Shown in pieces: positions 22,331-35,900 of a stretch of DNA of 64,000 nucleotides. The DNA is taken from assembly GCF_014851395.1 (NCBI RefSeq), contig NW_024040040.1:18791000-18854999 (forward strand). The letters are read 5' to 3'. This DNA is from Micropterus salmoides (Eukaryota; Chordata; Actinopteri; Centrarchiformes; Centrarchidae). Every line of letters begins with the position of its first letter. Within the stretch, counting starts at the first letter, position 1. Under the pieces are notes generated by a model. That model had not been told where the DNA came from. It was given only the letters and a program-made list of their open reading frames with translations, and did no database searches. Both the position numbers and the translations under genes were made by a program.

Positions 22331-23640
22331 CATCAAACCCCCTCGCTCCCTTTCCTCAAACCCCTCTTGGTCCCCTCCACCCCTTAAACCCCTTCTGCAA
22401 TCATGCCCCCCCCACCACCACCACCAGCGCTGCCACCACAACCCCCCCGGCATTTGCCCTGCATGCATCCATTATTCTCCACGCTCGCTGCACCGTCAGC
22501 ACAGTCATGATTGCTGACTTCTCCTTCCACTGCCAGCCTCCACTTTGAACACAATTAACTTAGTAATTGCATTTGTTTTAGGAGCATGGGAGTGATTATC
22601 AAAGCCACCTATGATCCTCCAAGCATACACACTTGCTGCCTTTCCTGACTGTTGACGGCGCTTGTGTGGGTGAGACCACGGGGGGGGCTCACAGATAGGG
22701 CTGGGAGCACTTCAAAGCAAACCTCGCTTCCCTGCTCAACCTCATATACCTTATTAGAATCCCCTGATTGCCAAACCCCTCTGTTGCTTTTGTTTATCTG
22801 TTTGTTTCTTGGGTGGCCAAGCCACTGAGGCTTTTGAAATCCAGGGGGTCATTTTCAGCACAGCTGCCACTAACAATGCAAAATACAAGGAGAGATTGAG
22901 CAGTGGAAATAGCACTCATCTACACTGCAGACGCGGTTTTGATTTGAATATGAAGAGGCTGAAGTGAAAATGTGGGGGGAACTGTTTTGCTTTTAAGTTG
23001 GTCTTCTGTTGCAATCAAAGGAAATAATGGTCTCTATGTTGCTTTAGATATAACTTTAAGTTATAGTTAATGTAGTTCAGATTCCATAAATTGGTTTTCA
23101 GCAAAATTGAATACTTAAAGTCTTGTTTATGTAAAATAATTGAAACTTGCTTCCAATTCTGTTTGATTCTTTTAAGCTGTTTCTATTTGCAAATCAAATT
23201 GTTTCAGTGTCAGTGTCTTGAAAGAAAACAGAGTAAGGCAGATTGCTGGATTACAATCATAAAAAAATACATTCTGGAAGTTTCTTAAACAACTGAGTTT
23301 CTTTTGAGAGTCAACAAAAGACAAAAAAATGCAGCTGTAATTTTTTAGAACGTTAGCAAATCAGCCCTATTTTCATATCGACCACCGTGCCTTTGAAAGA
23401 TTATCCCATTGAATTACAAACTAGGGTCATGAACTCCCCATCAGAGTCTCCAACAATGCATCCATTAGCTTCAATCATTTTCGTTTACAGTGTAGTTAAA
23501 AACTTTCACTATTCAGCCGTGAACATCCCTTTACACTGACATACTGCACCCCTCCTTTATGAGTCCAAACACCAGCTTGTGTGATGTCCCCGCATTATTA
23601 CACTACACACAAAATACTCTATTCTGGCTGCATTTTGTGG
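22331..23640. other. Non-coding DNA, no gene
   Basis: C-rich stretches (22400-22450) include a short CCA repeat. The rest is AT-rich and bland. Confidence 0.6.
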
Positions 23641-24060
23641 ATCCTCCTTACGACATTGACTTTGAATAAAAGACCAGTATTGCAGCTCTTTTTAATTGAA
23701 ATGCAAACTACATGAACGGCCAGGCTGCGGAATTGGCAATACTCTCCTGGCGGCTTGATAAAGGCTTTTTTGCTGTTTCTGTGGCTATCGACTTGGTCAT
23801 GTGTGTAATTGCCTAAAGCGTTTCTGAAGCCTCCGATGCACCAATGTAAATATTAAAGAGAGCGCTCAGCTTAATAAAATGCTGTTCAAACAATATGGGG
23901 CCCAAGTTATCTCCGCCTGTCCGTTTTCAGCGGGGCCCGGGAGTCGAGGGGTTCTGCATGGGCGACGGGGTCAGTATCAAGATGAGACCAGCTCCTTCAT
24001 AAGTGCCGGCGAAAACGAAGAGGAGCAAGGCGACAACCGATTAAAGAGTGAATAGGGCTG
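23641..24060. promoter_or_regulatory. Candidate conserved non-coding block
   Basis: A run of unique-looking sequence holds TTTTAATTGAAATGCAAACT, GTGTAATTGCC and CAATGTAAATATTAAAG, followed by a GC-rich core (GCGGGGCCCGGGAG). The density of TAAT and octamer-like words suggests an enhancer, inferred only. Confidence 0.28.
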
Positions 24061-24380
24061 AGGTAAGGAAAAGGAAGTGAAAATAGGAGATATTATAGCT
24101 TCTGAGAACAGTACTGAAGGGAAATAGGAGGAGGAGAAGGAGCGAGACAGCAGTGGGGAGGGGAGTGATGGATCAGACGGATTCTCTAATGGTATTGATC
24201 CTGTCCAAGGCCACGGTGGAGATGAAGGCCTCCCTGCGCAGATACCCTGCTGTCACCTTGACCTTGGGCCAATCCCTGACCTCTGACCCCTCCAGCCTTT
24301 GCTGACCTCCCATCACCTCCCCCGCTGGTCCCCACAGCCGCCAAGCCACCTTTCCAAATGAGAATTGACTTTGCTGATCG
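24061..24380. other. Purine-rich then C-rich DNA, no gene
   Basis: 24064-24180 is purine-biased and 24240-24360 pyrimidine-biased. There is no coding evidence. Confidence 0.5.
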
Positions 24381-24690
24381 GTGCAAGGTGGAAACGCGGG
24401 TTAAAGTGTGTCAATAACGTTTCAAAACAACAATTTCTCCGGCCGGATTTGTGGGCAACGTTACGCTTTGACATTTGCTCGCTGTGTGGATACCCTAGCA
24501 TGTCCTGCGAGGCAGTTGAAGGGAGTTGCGAGGCTACTAAATGCCTTTAGCTATTGATTCGTCGGTTAAATTGCATGCACACAGAGAGACAGAGCATTGA
24601 GAGTCAGCCGCTAGTGTGATGCACACTCAGCTCACGATTGCCACCATCTAATGGTAATTGCTTTCGATCTCTCCCCACAGACATACGATT
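24381..24690. promoter_or_regulatory. Candidate conserved non-coding block
   Basis: Includes CACCATCTAATGGTAATTGC (about 24642), where a CATCTAATGG E-box-like word adjoins a TAATTG core, plus GGTTAAATTGCATGC. No exon is supported. Confidence 0.25.
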
Positions 24691-27600
24691 TATGGTGGCT
24701 CACCAAATATTTTGTGTGTATAGTGTGTGAGTGTGTGGGCAAGGAGGGATAAATCTATCACAGTTTGTTCTCACGTTCAGATAGTTGAGGAGCTGTACCA
24801 GAAAGACAGAAAACCAAGAGTTCTTCGACATCAGGGGGAAGCGAAAAAGAACAACGGTTGTGAAAACATGATAGTTGATCATCTCTAAAAGGGACACTTG
24901 GCTTTCTCGTCACCCTGCACTTCATCACCGTGTCACCACTGAATGGTGTTTAAGGAACGGAGGGAGGAGTGGGCGATGCTTCTCCTGGGCCCCCAGGTGA
25001 TTACACTGAATGGATTACAGCGGGAAACGGCTGTCCTTCTTTCAAACTGCCAGGTGGCGTCCATTTTTCTCCTGGCCTCATTGTTCGGCTCTGTGTACAG
25101 GACAGATTTAGACGGCCCAATAAAGTCCCATCCTTAAACGAGACAGCTTGATGCAGCACCCTCTGATCTCAATGGGAATACGGTAGATCAACTTGCTTGC
25201 TTTTAACTTAGGATGCACAAAGACAAAGGTAGAGCCTGAAATGAAGTTCTGTGCTCGTGCACGCTTGGAAATCCTCCATAAGCCATTAAAAACTGACCAG
25301 CTGGACATATTCCAAACTAATCAATTTTGCAACCATTCGCCCGTCTCTCAACTTTTTTTTTTCCTGCTCACCTCTCTCCCTTGTTAAAAACAACAGCCGA
25401 GTTCATTAGCTGGTATTTGCATCGGTCCATTCCCTATGGAGCGGGAAGCTGTTTGTATCCCTTGTAGCCTGATACCTGCCAATGCTAATCCTGTTTACAG
25501 TAGCACTAAAACACAACTTAGTGGGCCATCCATCCCAAACACCCTTTCCACCTGTCAATAGGCTTAACATGTCTACCAAATTTACGTCAGAGTCATCGCA
25601 AAGGATTATGGAAGCCATTTGTACCACTTAACCTACCATTTGCTTGCTTTTAACAAACAACTCACTGCAGCTGAAACCTACTGAAAACTACTTTTCAACA
25701 ACTAAGGAAAATACCGTTTCTATACAGCCATACAAATTATCTGTTTTTAAAGCTTAAACTTTCAGTTTAAAGGCCCCGAAAATGTATTTTCTCAATTAGC
25801 TTTTTTTGTGAACAATGGGATCTAAGATGAAAACACAGTTTCCTTCCAAATTTAGAGCAGTTTGGGTGATTTTACATGAGGTTTCTGGATTTCTTTACTT
25901 TTTCCCCTTCTCTCTCTTTCCCCAGTGGTTTGTAGTGGAGACGGCTTAGTTAAGTCACACACTTCTGTGCATCAATCAGGATTTAGCAACATTTGAATCA
26001 GAATCTGATGACGGTTGATTGGTTGGTTGTTTGGTCGCTGACAATCATATCTGATCAAATCAAACACACACAGTCCTGATGAAGCACCTTCAGTGTTAAA
26101 CTCTTAATAAATAATTCTTAAAAAAATGTTTTCTTACTTTGGTTGATTCTTATTTAGTCACGAATATTTTATGTTACAGAGTAATAGACTGACTAGATTT
26201 GACACAGAGGTTTCAGTTTGAACAACAAATCAACAGAGCTGCACTTATGAGGTTTTCACACAGTAACAGCAGAATAATGAGCCTGACAATTAGTCATCTG
26301 CTGTATGGGCTAGCTTGTTATCCATCATCCTTTTAAACTTGGATTTGTAAAAGCTTAGGAACAATACTATTAAGAAAAAAAAATGTGATACTGGATCTTA
26401 TTTAAATCCATTTCCACTGTGCACATTGTTTAATCACAGCAGAGGCTGCACAATGTGGACGCGTCCCTCAGTGCTGTCGCTGGTTTCACGAGGACCTGAT
26501 GTGTCCTACTCCTAAGTGTTGGATTCACCCAGAGCTGATGTTAAAATGGATTCCTGGAAGTTTTCCAATGCTGTTTTGTTCTCGCCTTTGTTACCGTTTT
26601 GAGTATTGTGTACGATAGAGGGACCGCTGGGACTGTTTGTCACACTGATCCTCTTATACTGCCTCTATCCCTTTGTTTAAAGCAACAATTAAAACTGTTA
26701 AGCCACAGACTGTTGTATTTTTTTATCACTTCAAAGAGTTTAAGAGCCTTGATAAAAATACCACATTTTGAACAGCACTTGTTTTTATGTGAACAAATAA
26801 TGTCGCTTTATATTATAAGCAGGGGAAGAGGAGTGCTGTAGGTAGAGAGGTGCAAATGAATTAAGTGTTTTTGTCTTTATTTTAGCCCGACTGGACTGTA
26901 CACAGTAATGTCTTGCTCCTTATACACAAAGAAAGTGACAATTACATTGACTGGCCAAAATTGTTTTTTTGCACGCTTTGGTTTTCAAGTTCCAACTTAA
27001 TGTATTCATTTATGGCATAAATATAAAGTTTCCTACAGTTGTGATTTATAATGGCTCCCTCAGCTTGTGAGATTGTTCCAACTATCCAGTCAGTATCCAG
27101 TGATAATTCTCTCATAATGAAGTCATTTTCATTTTTTGGAGTATCCTTGGCCTTGCTCCAGGTTCCCTCAGATGGCGACCAGATGTCGAGATGTATCTCT
27201 AAAGACTCCCAACACTTCAACATTTAATTTTTACAGGATTCTTCTCTCGACATGTGAATCTGTCATTCACACATGAGGGGAGAAAAGCATGGAATCCGTT
27301 TTAAGCTCAAGCTTATGTGTTTTTTCTCCTCAGCGAAAAACCCTTTAGACTCGAAAAATATTGATTGGAATCCATGAGTCCTTTGAGTGAGAGGGTCTGA
27401 TTGTTGGCAAAACATTTAAACATGCAATTTGGTAGTATCTGCCTCTCTCATTAAGCCACTGCACAAAGCTGAATTTAAAGCAATGACAAGTAAGTGGCGA
27501 GCGTAAACAGACAGGATTTTCTAGTTAGCGGTGGCAAGTGTGTTAGTAAGGGGTCTTGGGAGCAAGAAATAGTCTTGAAATATTTATAGGGTTTGACTTG

Positions 27601-28480
27601 GATCCCTCTCTGAGGATCGAGCACTGAAAACTTGCAATCTGTGGATCGCCAAAGGCAAACTGACGCAGAGGTCAAGCCTATAGGTTTTTCTTTACATGAA
27701 AACAACTCGTAAAAGGGGGGAAAGACAGAGCAAGGGGAGAAAATAATATATTCAGCACCCTGGAGCAGGATTTTAGCTTGAGATGGTTATGGATTTTTTT
27801 TTCTCCTTCCCGTTTTTTTGTTGTTACAGACATCTCCCCTCATTTTCCCGGGATCAAAAATCCATTTTGGATCATCCATTCAATATTAAATCTGGCAGGT
27901 ACTTGTATACACAACAAACTCAATTTGCCAAGGCGATTTTGAGATCTTTCACGGATGTGTTGAAGAGAGACAACAAAGATCCTTTCTTTCATTTTTAATA
28001 CAAACGCAATAGGTCGAGTGACATCTAGTTGTATTTCTAAGGCCCTGATGGGAATGGACAGGGCTTTAATTTCTCATTTAGGTTTGGACTTTTACCTCAT
28101 TGCCATGCAGATATTATATGAATATTGAAAACGCTATTCACGTCACATATAAGGAGTGGGGGCAAGACCTTATCCCACATTTATCTAAAAGACACTCAAA
28201 TACATTTAATACCAAAACAGAGACCACTCCATTGAACTGCCACCCATGACTGCTACCAAAACAGAGAGGTCGGCTTCTCATTTCCTCATGGTTACCCAGG
28301 CAATGAGGCCAGGAAACTGGACAATAGGAGGCAGCCTCTCAGTGCACCATGTGACATGCCTCAAATCCCTCTTAAGGAGTACTTTAGAGAAGACAGAAAT
28401 ATGCCTGATTACTTTTGCCATCTTTATTTCAGCTTCTCCCTCCAATGTGAAATCTCACCATTCTCCATTCAAGCTACATG
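24691..28480. other. Non-coding DNA, no gene
   Basis: No gene or bounded repeat was found. A mixed-composition stretch at 25130-25340, with CCATAAGCCATTAAAAACTG and AACTAATCAATTTTGC, is mildly enhancer-like. T runs occur at 25351-25361. Open frames are short and unsupported. Confidence 0.5.
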
Positions 28481-28680
28481 AACTCTTGTCTGCAATTGTC
28501 CGTCCAGTGCGTGGTGTAATCTCCTGGAATGAGGCGAGACTTGTGTCCTGTGGTCGAAAATTGCCGTTTTGTGGCTCCAAACACAACATGTGAAGTAATT
28601 ACAAGGCAACAATTACCAGGCGAGGCCAGACATAATCGATAGGCCATCAGACAGATGGGTCAAGGGCCAAATGTCAGGGG
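28481..28680. promoter_or_regulatory. Candidate conserved non-coding block
   Basis: GTAATT (about 28594) and AATTAC (about 28610) form inverted homeodomain half-sites around an ACAAGGCAAC spacer, with an ACAAT (SOX-like) word beside them. CATAATCGATAGG follows. The role is inferred. Confidence 0.28.
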
Positions 28681-31600
28681 TCAGAGTTCAGCTTCTCTCT
28701 AACTTTGTGTGTATGTGTATGTGTTCGTTGTTTTTTTTTGTCCTCTGGAGGAAGAGGATGCTGATTCATAACTAGCAGGGGGATGGACAGTGAGGTGGAG
28801 TCCAGCTGTAGCTCCGTGATCTTTTCTTCTTGAGGCGTCGAGTATTGATTAGAATCTACCACATTATTGTAGCCCTGAGGAGAGGAATCCAAACAGCTGG
28901 GATAACACTCGAGGTCCCTACTCCAACACACCTGGGGAAAGGATACAGTGAAATTGATAACATCATATGCGTAAAATATGCCGTTTAAAGGATGCGCTTC
29001 ACAGAGTCAGAGTTTCCTTCAGGTGGCCTGATTTTGTGCTGCAAGAAACTTAAACAAGTCACTGAGTTTGGAACTGAGGATTGAAACAAGGGGAAAAATG
29101 CTAATGACAGAGGGATGTTACAATATACAACACCGATACTACTTCAGAGCAAGTCTCCTGCTTAAAGCCTTTAGATATACGCTTCACCCTTGTGCAGAAG
29201 AACTCAGGTTGTGAATGTTTTGTGAATGTTATTTATATGTTGTTCTTTCTGATATATCCTCAATATCTAGGCCTGTGACATCCTGGTGTGAGTGAGCAAT
29301 CAGCTGGCACACCAGCTGTGTATTAACTATGGAACATTTCTACCAGCTAATGGCGGTTTTAAAGTAAAACCGAAGGCTTGAAACAGCAACACGATTATTG
29401 GGAATAACTCTTTACTGAGCATGTTAGTTGTGATATCTGCTCAAAGGTAAGTGCATTTGTTTCTGTATCGACCATTTCTTTGATCAGCCGACATTGCCTC
29501 TAACAGAATTAATGCTGTCTTTAATGTGTTTACACTTCCTGTCATTTTGAGCAGTTTGGTCTGAACTATGTCGTTCAATGGATGTCAATGGTGTTTCTGT
29601 TTTTATTTTTTATTTTTATTTATTAGACATATCTAATTTAATGTTGATTGCATTGTTTTCAAAATTTGTGCTGAATGGCATCGAACATGCTTCTTGTGCC
29701 CCTTGAGCTCTTGCTCTCTGTGTTATGGTAGTTCTCATAGCTGGACTTCGCATTTGAGTCGGGGGGAAAAAAAGGCATCATAACTTGAAACACAGTACAG
29801 TACAACAGCAGTGGCAGATTTATTGAGACACAACACTTGACCATAATGGCTTCTTTAGATAGATATGAAAGGCATTTTGAACAGCATGAACTCCACGCTG
29901 TGTCTTCCAGCACTCTGTCCAATCAAACAGTCTTGGTCGGGTGACATCAAACCATGTCAGCTTTAGAGCAGCCAGTGGCTTGACCAATTGATCCAGAACC
30001 TTCTGTTGTAGAGTAAATGGCCTGCGATGCACAGGTAGAAGAGGTACAGTCCATCATCAGCCTCCTCCAGGGTGAGACCACCCCACTGCTCTTATCCCTC
30101 TCATCCCTCCTCTTCCTCCACTCTCTTGCAGAGATGTATCCATGAAATATGTGCAACTTCCCGTTGAAATTAGAGGGCCCTGAACCATGAAAGGCACCAC
30201 AGGTTTTGACTGTACGGCGTGCAGCGGCAGCCCTGCTACATGCCCAGCCTCTGTGTTGTAAAGCTCTGACGGAAAAAAAGACACACGACCACTCGTCTGT
30301 AACATATTAAAACCAAGGGAAATAAATTACCCCAGCACTCTGATGAATTATGAGTTGTGTCTCAGGAGCTGGAAACGCTTGGAAATCTTCTTTGGAATAT
30401 GGTGGGCATCACCTGATTGTATTTCCCTCTGGACTTTTCATTTCCTGGTTAATTGCTACTTTGAGTTAAACAGCACAATTTCTCGACACAAACAACCACT
30501 TCAGACAGCTCAAAACCAAACCAAAATTTTAAGAGATTATTTTAGTTTTTATTCTTTGCATCACATATTGGCAACTCCAAAAGCACAAAACACATTCTGG
30601 ACTTTGTTGCTGCTTTGCCATAGTAGCTTACAACTCCACACATGCTGTCAAACTTCATAAGGATCTAGCTAATCCAGGTGATGTTCCGAACGAACAGGAG
30701 TTGTTTTTTCAAGCCATGTGTCAAAATAATGCAATGCAATTTGTAACACTTCATTTATGAAAAGGTGCTTTTCAAGAAGCCAACTATACAGAGCTCAGAT
30801 GCACTCCTGAGTTCATTGCTGCCACAAGAGTAAACAGGAGGACTAAGCAAAGAGGTTGCAGGTTTAAATTAATACAAAATGAGGGTTTCTTCCCTCCTCT
30901 CACATTCTTAAAAAGTACTATTGATTAATATTTAGGTGAACTTTTGCGTAGTCATAGCTGCATGTGGTAAACCATACACCATGCGCTCTGTTATTGTTGT
31001 TATTTCCATCTACAAAAAGACTGAAATCTAACTTTGACACTATTTATAGCAATAGTAAATATATTGACATTTTGGTGATAATTTGGATGTACAGTACAAA
31101 TACTGCTTGGCAGTAAACTCAGGCACACATCCATGTTTACACATCTACACCCTAGTCTATATTTCTCTGTTGGTAAATCAATACAAGCTCCTGGTGCTTC
31201 TATGATAGATCAAGATTCCCCCCCCCCCCCCCATCATTAAGAGATCTTCTTTTGGGGCTGAGCAGCTTGTGGAAATGATTCTAATAAACAATGCAAAGCA
31301 ACGTTGTTATTAACTTACAACGGTAAATGTGTAGGAGGAGAAATCCATAGGAGAGTAATGAGTTTAGGCTACTGGCAACAAAGTAAATATTTGCGGAGTT
31401 AATAAATCCAATCCACTGTCTGATTCAATTAATAGGGAACCTTACTGTAATCCTTCCCCTCCCATTGGTTCATCCGGCTGTTTATTGACTGGGACAGTGC
31501 TGTTTGTGCTGGTAGCCTGAAACGTCTTCATTAAGGAACAGCTAATGGTGCACTTGAACAGTGGAATTGTACAGCTTTCTGGAACAATCTGTATTTTTGA

Positions 31601-31760
31601 GGGCACCTCTGACAAGTTGAGCATCCATCTCTGCAGCATTTAAAGGTGAAGAACTTTATCTTGCGCCACTTTAAAGAACATCACCCCTGTGCAGTCTTAG
31701 GCGATTGATACTGTCAGAAGTGAAACATTGTCGAGCCACATGACTGATGGACCGCTCAGA
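28681..31760. other. Non-coding DNA, no gene
   Basis: No gene is supported. Low-complexity items are a T run near 28731-28739, TTTTTATTT words near 29598-29622 and the poly-C run at 31218-31232. Confidence 0.55.
31218..31232. repeat. Poly-C run (15 C)
   Basis: Fifteen consecutive C residues. Confidence 0.9.
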
Positions 31761-32060
31761 GGAAAAGTGGAGCTCTTGATGAGATATTAATCAGGAAGCG
31801 GCGGGAGGGGTAGAGCAGCACTATTGCGCGTGGATCCTAAACGCGCGATGTGATGGAGATGTTGGAGATCTGAGGTGTCTTTGGCGAGGCGGAGCTTGTT
31901 GGAGGGGAATAATGAATCGCTCCATTAGCATATTGTCACTGGTTGTCTTGTTTACTCCAAGGTGTTTGCCAAGCAGCTCTCCCCAAGGAGAAACGGGCGC
32001 TTCACAGTAACTTCTGGAGTAAACAGTGATATGCTAATGCACATGCAAACACACACACAT
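31761..32060. promoter_or_regulatory. Candidate enhancer with octamer-bearing inverted repeat
   Basis: CATTAGCATAT (31923-31933), TCACTG (31936-31941) and GTTTACTCCA (31950-31959) recur in inverted order as TGGAGTAAAC-AGTGA-TATGCTAATG at 32015-32039. The arms are therefore complementary, with gaps only in the left arm. Each arm carries a POU-octamer-like ATTAGCAT/ATGCTAAT word and a forkhead-like GTTTAC word. ATGCAAAC follows at about 32042. The upstream part (31796-31850) is GC-rich. This could be a regulatory element or a small inverted-repeat remnant. Confidence 0.4.
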
Positions 32061-33330
32061 GCCCGCACACACATACTGTACGTTCACAGACAGTGAGCAC
32101 ACAATAAAGTTTGCTTTTAACAACCTGTGACGGGGCGATGGCTCACGTTCTTTGTCAATATTTATTGCAAAGAGGGAGGATGGGAGGGCTCAACATGGAA
32201 ATGCAGGGCCTCATACGTCTCATCTGCTTGTTGTATGGAATCAAAGGGTACATAACAGCCAAGTTTACCCGCAGCAGACATCCGAGCTGCGCTTTCAGGT
32301 GCCTGTATCATCCACACAGGCAAAACAATCCAGCACAATAGTGTTTCTGAAGCTATTTTCATTGACGTTTTCATCACTTCTCATGACCCCCCATTCATGC
32401 TTGAATCATCATTTGCCCTTGATTACACATGTATTTTCAAAAGAGGCTGGGATGCAGTTTTTCCCCGTCTCTTTCCCCACCTTTCTCTCTCTCTGCCATC
32501 TCTGTGTCTGTCTATACCCTTCTACCGCCTAAACTCTCTGCCGGCGCTCGCTCAGGCTCTCATAATTGCTGGTAGTCTGCTTAACAGTCACAATGCCTTA
32601 CTGTAATCAAAGAACTGACAAAAGACCTCTTTCATTTCACTGTCTGCCTCTGTGTACAGTATAATAAGCTTCCATCTTGCTCACATGTCGAGAAGCCAGG
32701 GACCCCAGTGCAGTAATTTTGCATTGAATTAGATGCAGGTGATCAAAGTCCGCATAGTCTTTTTGATTCTCAAGAATAGCCAGGCCCTCCCTTTCCTATG
32801 CCTTTTGAACATCTTAAGATTCCTCCGAAAAAAAAGGAGGACAAAAAAATGCTATTCCTGCATTCTTCTTGTAGATATTCCCACTACACGCCTGCCTGGG
32901 AAGCTGGCTCCCCAGCGTTTTGGGGGGAAACTTTGAAGGAAAGTAAAGGACAAGCAGCTTTTGGCGGAACGAAACCTGGACTTTGTCTGCACATCTGTTC
33001 AAGTGCAATATGTGCAGCAGTGGTGAGAGAGCCAGCATTTACTTAGTCTGGAGTTTCCAAATGCTCTTTTTTTGGTGCATTTAAATCTTGAACGGAACCG
33101 TAATATGATGAATAAATATGTTTTTTCTCAAGGTTCTTTTTTTTTTTTTTTGGTTTACATATTCATATTTACAGAATAAGAGTTTTTAATAATAAGTAAT
33201 AGATCTAAGAATTCCTCTGAGAAAAAAGTGCAAACCTTCCTCTTATTTCCTTTTACTTTCCTTCTGCTATTCGCTTCTTCTTGTATAATCAGTTTTCTAA
33301 GCAAATGCCAGTCTCATGCATCTCGTGTGT
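32061..33330. other. Non-coding DNA, no gene
   Basis: CA-rich words (32046-32073) and a T run at 33137-33151. Open frames are short and overlapping. No exon is supported. Confidence 0.55.
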
Positions 33331-34080
33331 TGTGGCAGTAGGTGGTGTCTGGCAGGCTGAACCAAGTTTGGGAATACCTGCTGCGCTGCTCTATGCGCTT
33401 CTACATTCAATTAGGGGATTTCTCAGGTGATAAGGCCAGCCAGCGGGGCAATATCCTGGGGATCCCGGCCGTCCCCTCTCCTCCTGTCCTTCCATCCGTC
33501 AGGGGCTCCAAATCCATTGTCAGAATTATGGCGAGCAGTTCAATAATTCAGATTAGAGCTCATGTTTATTAATGTCCTACATCTGTGCAAACAACGTGTC
33601 AAGCCGAGAGTTTATTGTAATTGCCTGAGCAAACAAAACCTGAAAGAAGCAATTTCCAGTTACAATGTGCTATGACAAGTAATGAGGCCATTGGCATTCC
33701 GCTCCCATCGTCGCTGCTGCTTCTTTTCATCACCCCAGTATTGTGTGTGATAGATATTTTTATAAGGAATGAAGGTGCTGGATAATGTGGTGGCGCCACT
33801 AGAGGCAGGTTAGTGATTAAAGATAATCATCATTTTCCCCCCTCCTGCAAGATCTTATTAGGTTTCCCTTAGCATTACTTACTTTGACTTCCACGTGGGA
33901 CTGAATGGCGGCACGGCCATCTCCACAACGACTAGATGACAACTATTAATTTGCATTTTTGGAAGGAGGAAAAAATAATAATATTGCCTTGTGCAACCTG
34001 AGGGACACACTGCCTCACAGTCGCACTGTTTTTGAAAATAGTTATTGCATAATCTGCCAACGCAGCTTTAAAGGAGAGCT
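33331..34080. promoter_or_regulatory. Candidate conserved non-coding stretch
   Basis: Unique-looking text includes CATTCAATTAGGGGATTTC, ATAATTCAGATTAGAGC and ACTATTAATTTGCATTTTTG (about 33941). The segment has a higher density of homeodomain-like cores than the flanks. Inference only. Confidence 0.25.
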
Positions 34081-34280
34081 CTAAATAATTGGAATTGACA
34101 CAGGATATCAACCCTGCGTTTCCTATCTGTGTCTAACATATTAGCCATCTCTGGAAATTAGCTATTATTGCCTAATTGAATTTTGGCTGCCAAATGTTTA
34201 ATTAAATGGCAGTTGCAGGTTTATTGAGTTTGCCCTGTATTTGTATAATGGCCGAGACCTGTGAGCAGATTATGGAAAGT
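34081..34280. promoter_or_regulatory. Candidate enhancer with TTTAATTAAA-centred palindrome
   Basis: CTGCCA (34187-34192) and TGGCAG (34207-34212) bracket GTTTAATTAAA. TAATTG, ATTAGC and AATAATTGG words surround it. The palindrome carries a homeodomain-type core between NFI-like TGGCAG/CTGCCA half-sites. Confidence 0.35.
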
Positions 34281-35900
34281 GCTGCGGTTTGATACATTTT
34301 CTCTTCCCTCTATGGCGTTTTAATGTGATCACAGTCTTTGTTTTCAGTCACAGATGGTTGAGAGCAACCAGGGGCTTGTTCTGCAATAGACTGCCATGCT
34401 GTTACACTGGAGCTGATGGACCCATGAGGACTCAGGATGCCGATTGATGTCTCTACTTAGTATTGTGCGATGTACCTAAACTCTTCTCTTTGGGGTTAAA
34501 TGGAACTACAAACTGGTGAAATTTGCTGGTGACATTTATCTTGTCGGAGCCTCTTCCATGAAATCAAACATTTACATTTTTGCTTTTATAGACTCAAATT
34601 ATTCTGATATAATTTTAGTTTTCAAAAAACCTAACTCTTTTTTCTTTTTGTTTAATGGTGTGGTCCCATAGCCAAGATTCAAAGTTCCCTATTGGGTGTG
34701 TTACTGTCATAAAAGTTCTTTTTACTTTACTTTGGATATAAACCTGAGGAAAGCCAATCTACCATCAACTTGCTGCCATACATTTAGTTTTAGAAATGAT
34801 TTCTTGTTCCCCATTTTTGAATTTCAGGAATCACACAAGGACAAAAATACTGACCATTATACTAAAATGCTTCAGATAACACACCCCCAAACTCTTTTGG
34901 CCTCCTTGGTGTTAACAGAGCAGAGAATAGAAATTAAAATATGCGAAAAAGCTTCTTCTGTAACTACAGTGTACTACTGTAAAAATGATTTTGCTTCTGT
35001 GTGTAGCAACCTGGAGGCTGCTCTGTCGCTCAAAGTGCTGTGTTAACTATACGCTAAGTGTGTGTTTACAGCAAATGGGGGCTGCTCGCTCCGTGACAAA
35101 GTGTTTAGGTTGCAACTTTGTCTGATGGCTCTGGGATTAGAAAATCCCTCTTATGATTGATAGATTTATTTGTCACTGCTGTCTGGACGCAAGCAGCTTA
35201 CACCCTGCCAACCCGGGGAACATTAATCAGTGTAAATAAGGCTCTTTTTATACACATATCAGAAGTCCGTACGTGGAGACATCTGACATGGGGAGAGGGG
35301 GTGGTGAACGGTGGTGAAGCATATTTGCAGCAACTAGGCGTGTGACCGGATGATCGGAAAAGTGGCATGCAGATGTTGGCGAGGAGCTGACTCGCTGCTG
35401 GAGGAGTGCTGCCTTTGCTGCTGACACTAACCAAGAGGAAATTGGTATTTTTTGCTGTGAGGTTCAGGTTGTAGAGTTTGGGACAGTAGGGTGTGATTTG
35501 ATTAATGGCTCTATCGGATGTCCCCCTGCTGAGGATGCCGTCTCACTTTCTGATATATCGATGAATTTATAATTTAAGTTATGATGTGGGATTGCATCCA
35601 AAATAGTTGCCCTACCTTTTGTGTTGAGTTGTGGAAAGTTGATGTAATTTCAATCAGCCCTGAAAATGCAATTTAACACAATTCCCCCTTTTGTATGTTT
35701 CTTGATAGCCTAGTGATTATTACGTTATTAATTATCTTTCTAAATACATTCAGGGCAAATAAACATTGTGATGATTATTGCACATGTTTAATGCACTGCA
35801 TAATAATGGTCAAACATGTCTGCTGGATGCATTTAATTTCAACCCATTGTTGTCCAAAGAAATGATCTGATTGGGCAACTTCTCCGGGGTATCACTTCAC
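34281..35900. other. Non-coding DNA, no gene
   Basis: No gene or bounded repeat. A mixed-composition stretch at 35150-35560 could also be regulatory, but shows no single strong pattern. Confidence 0.5.
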
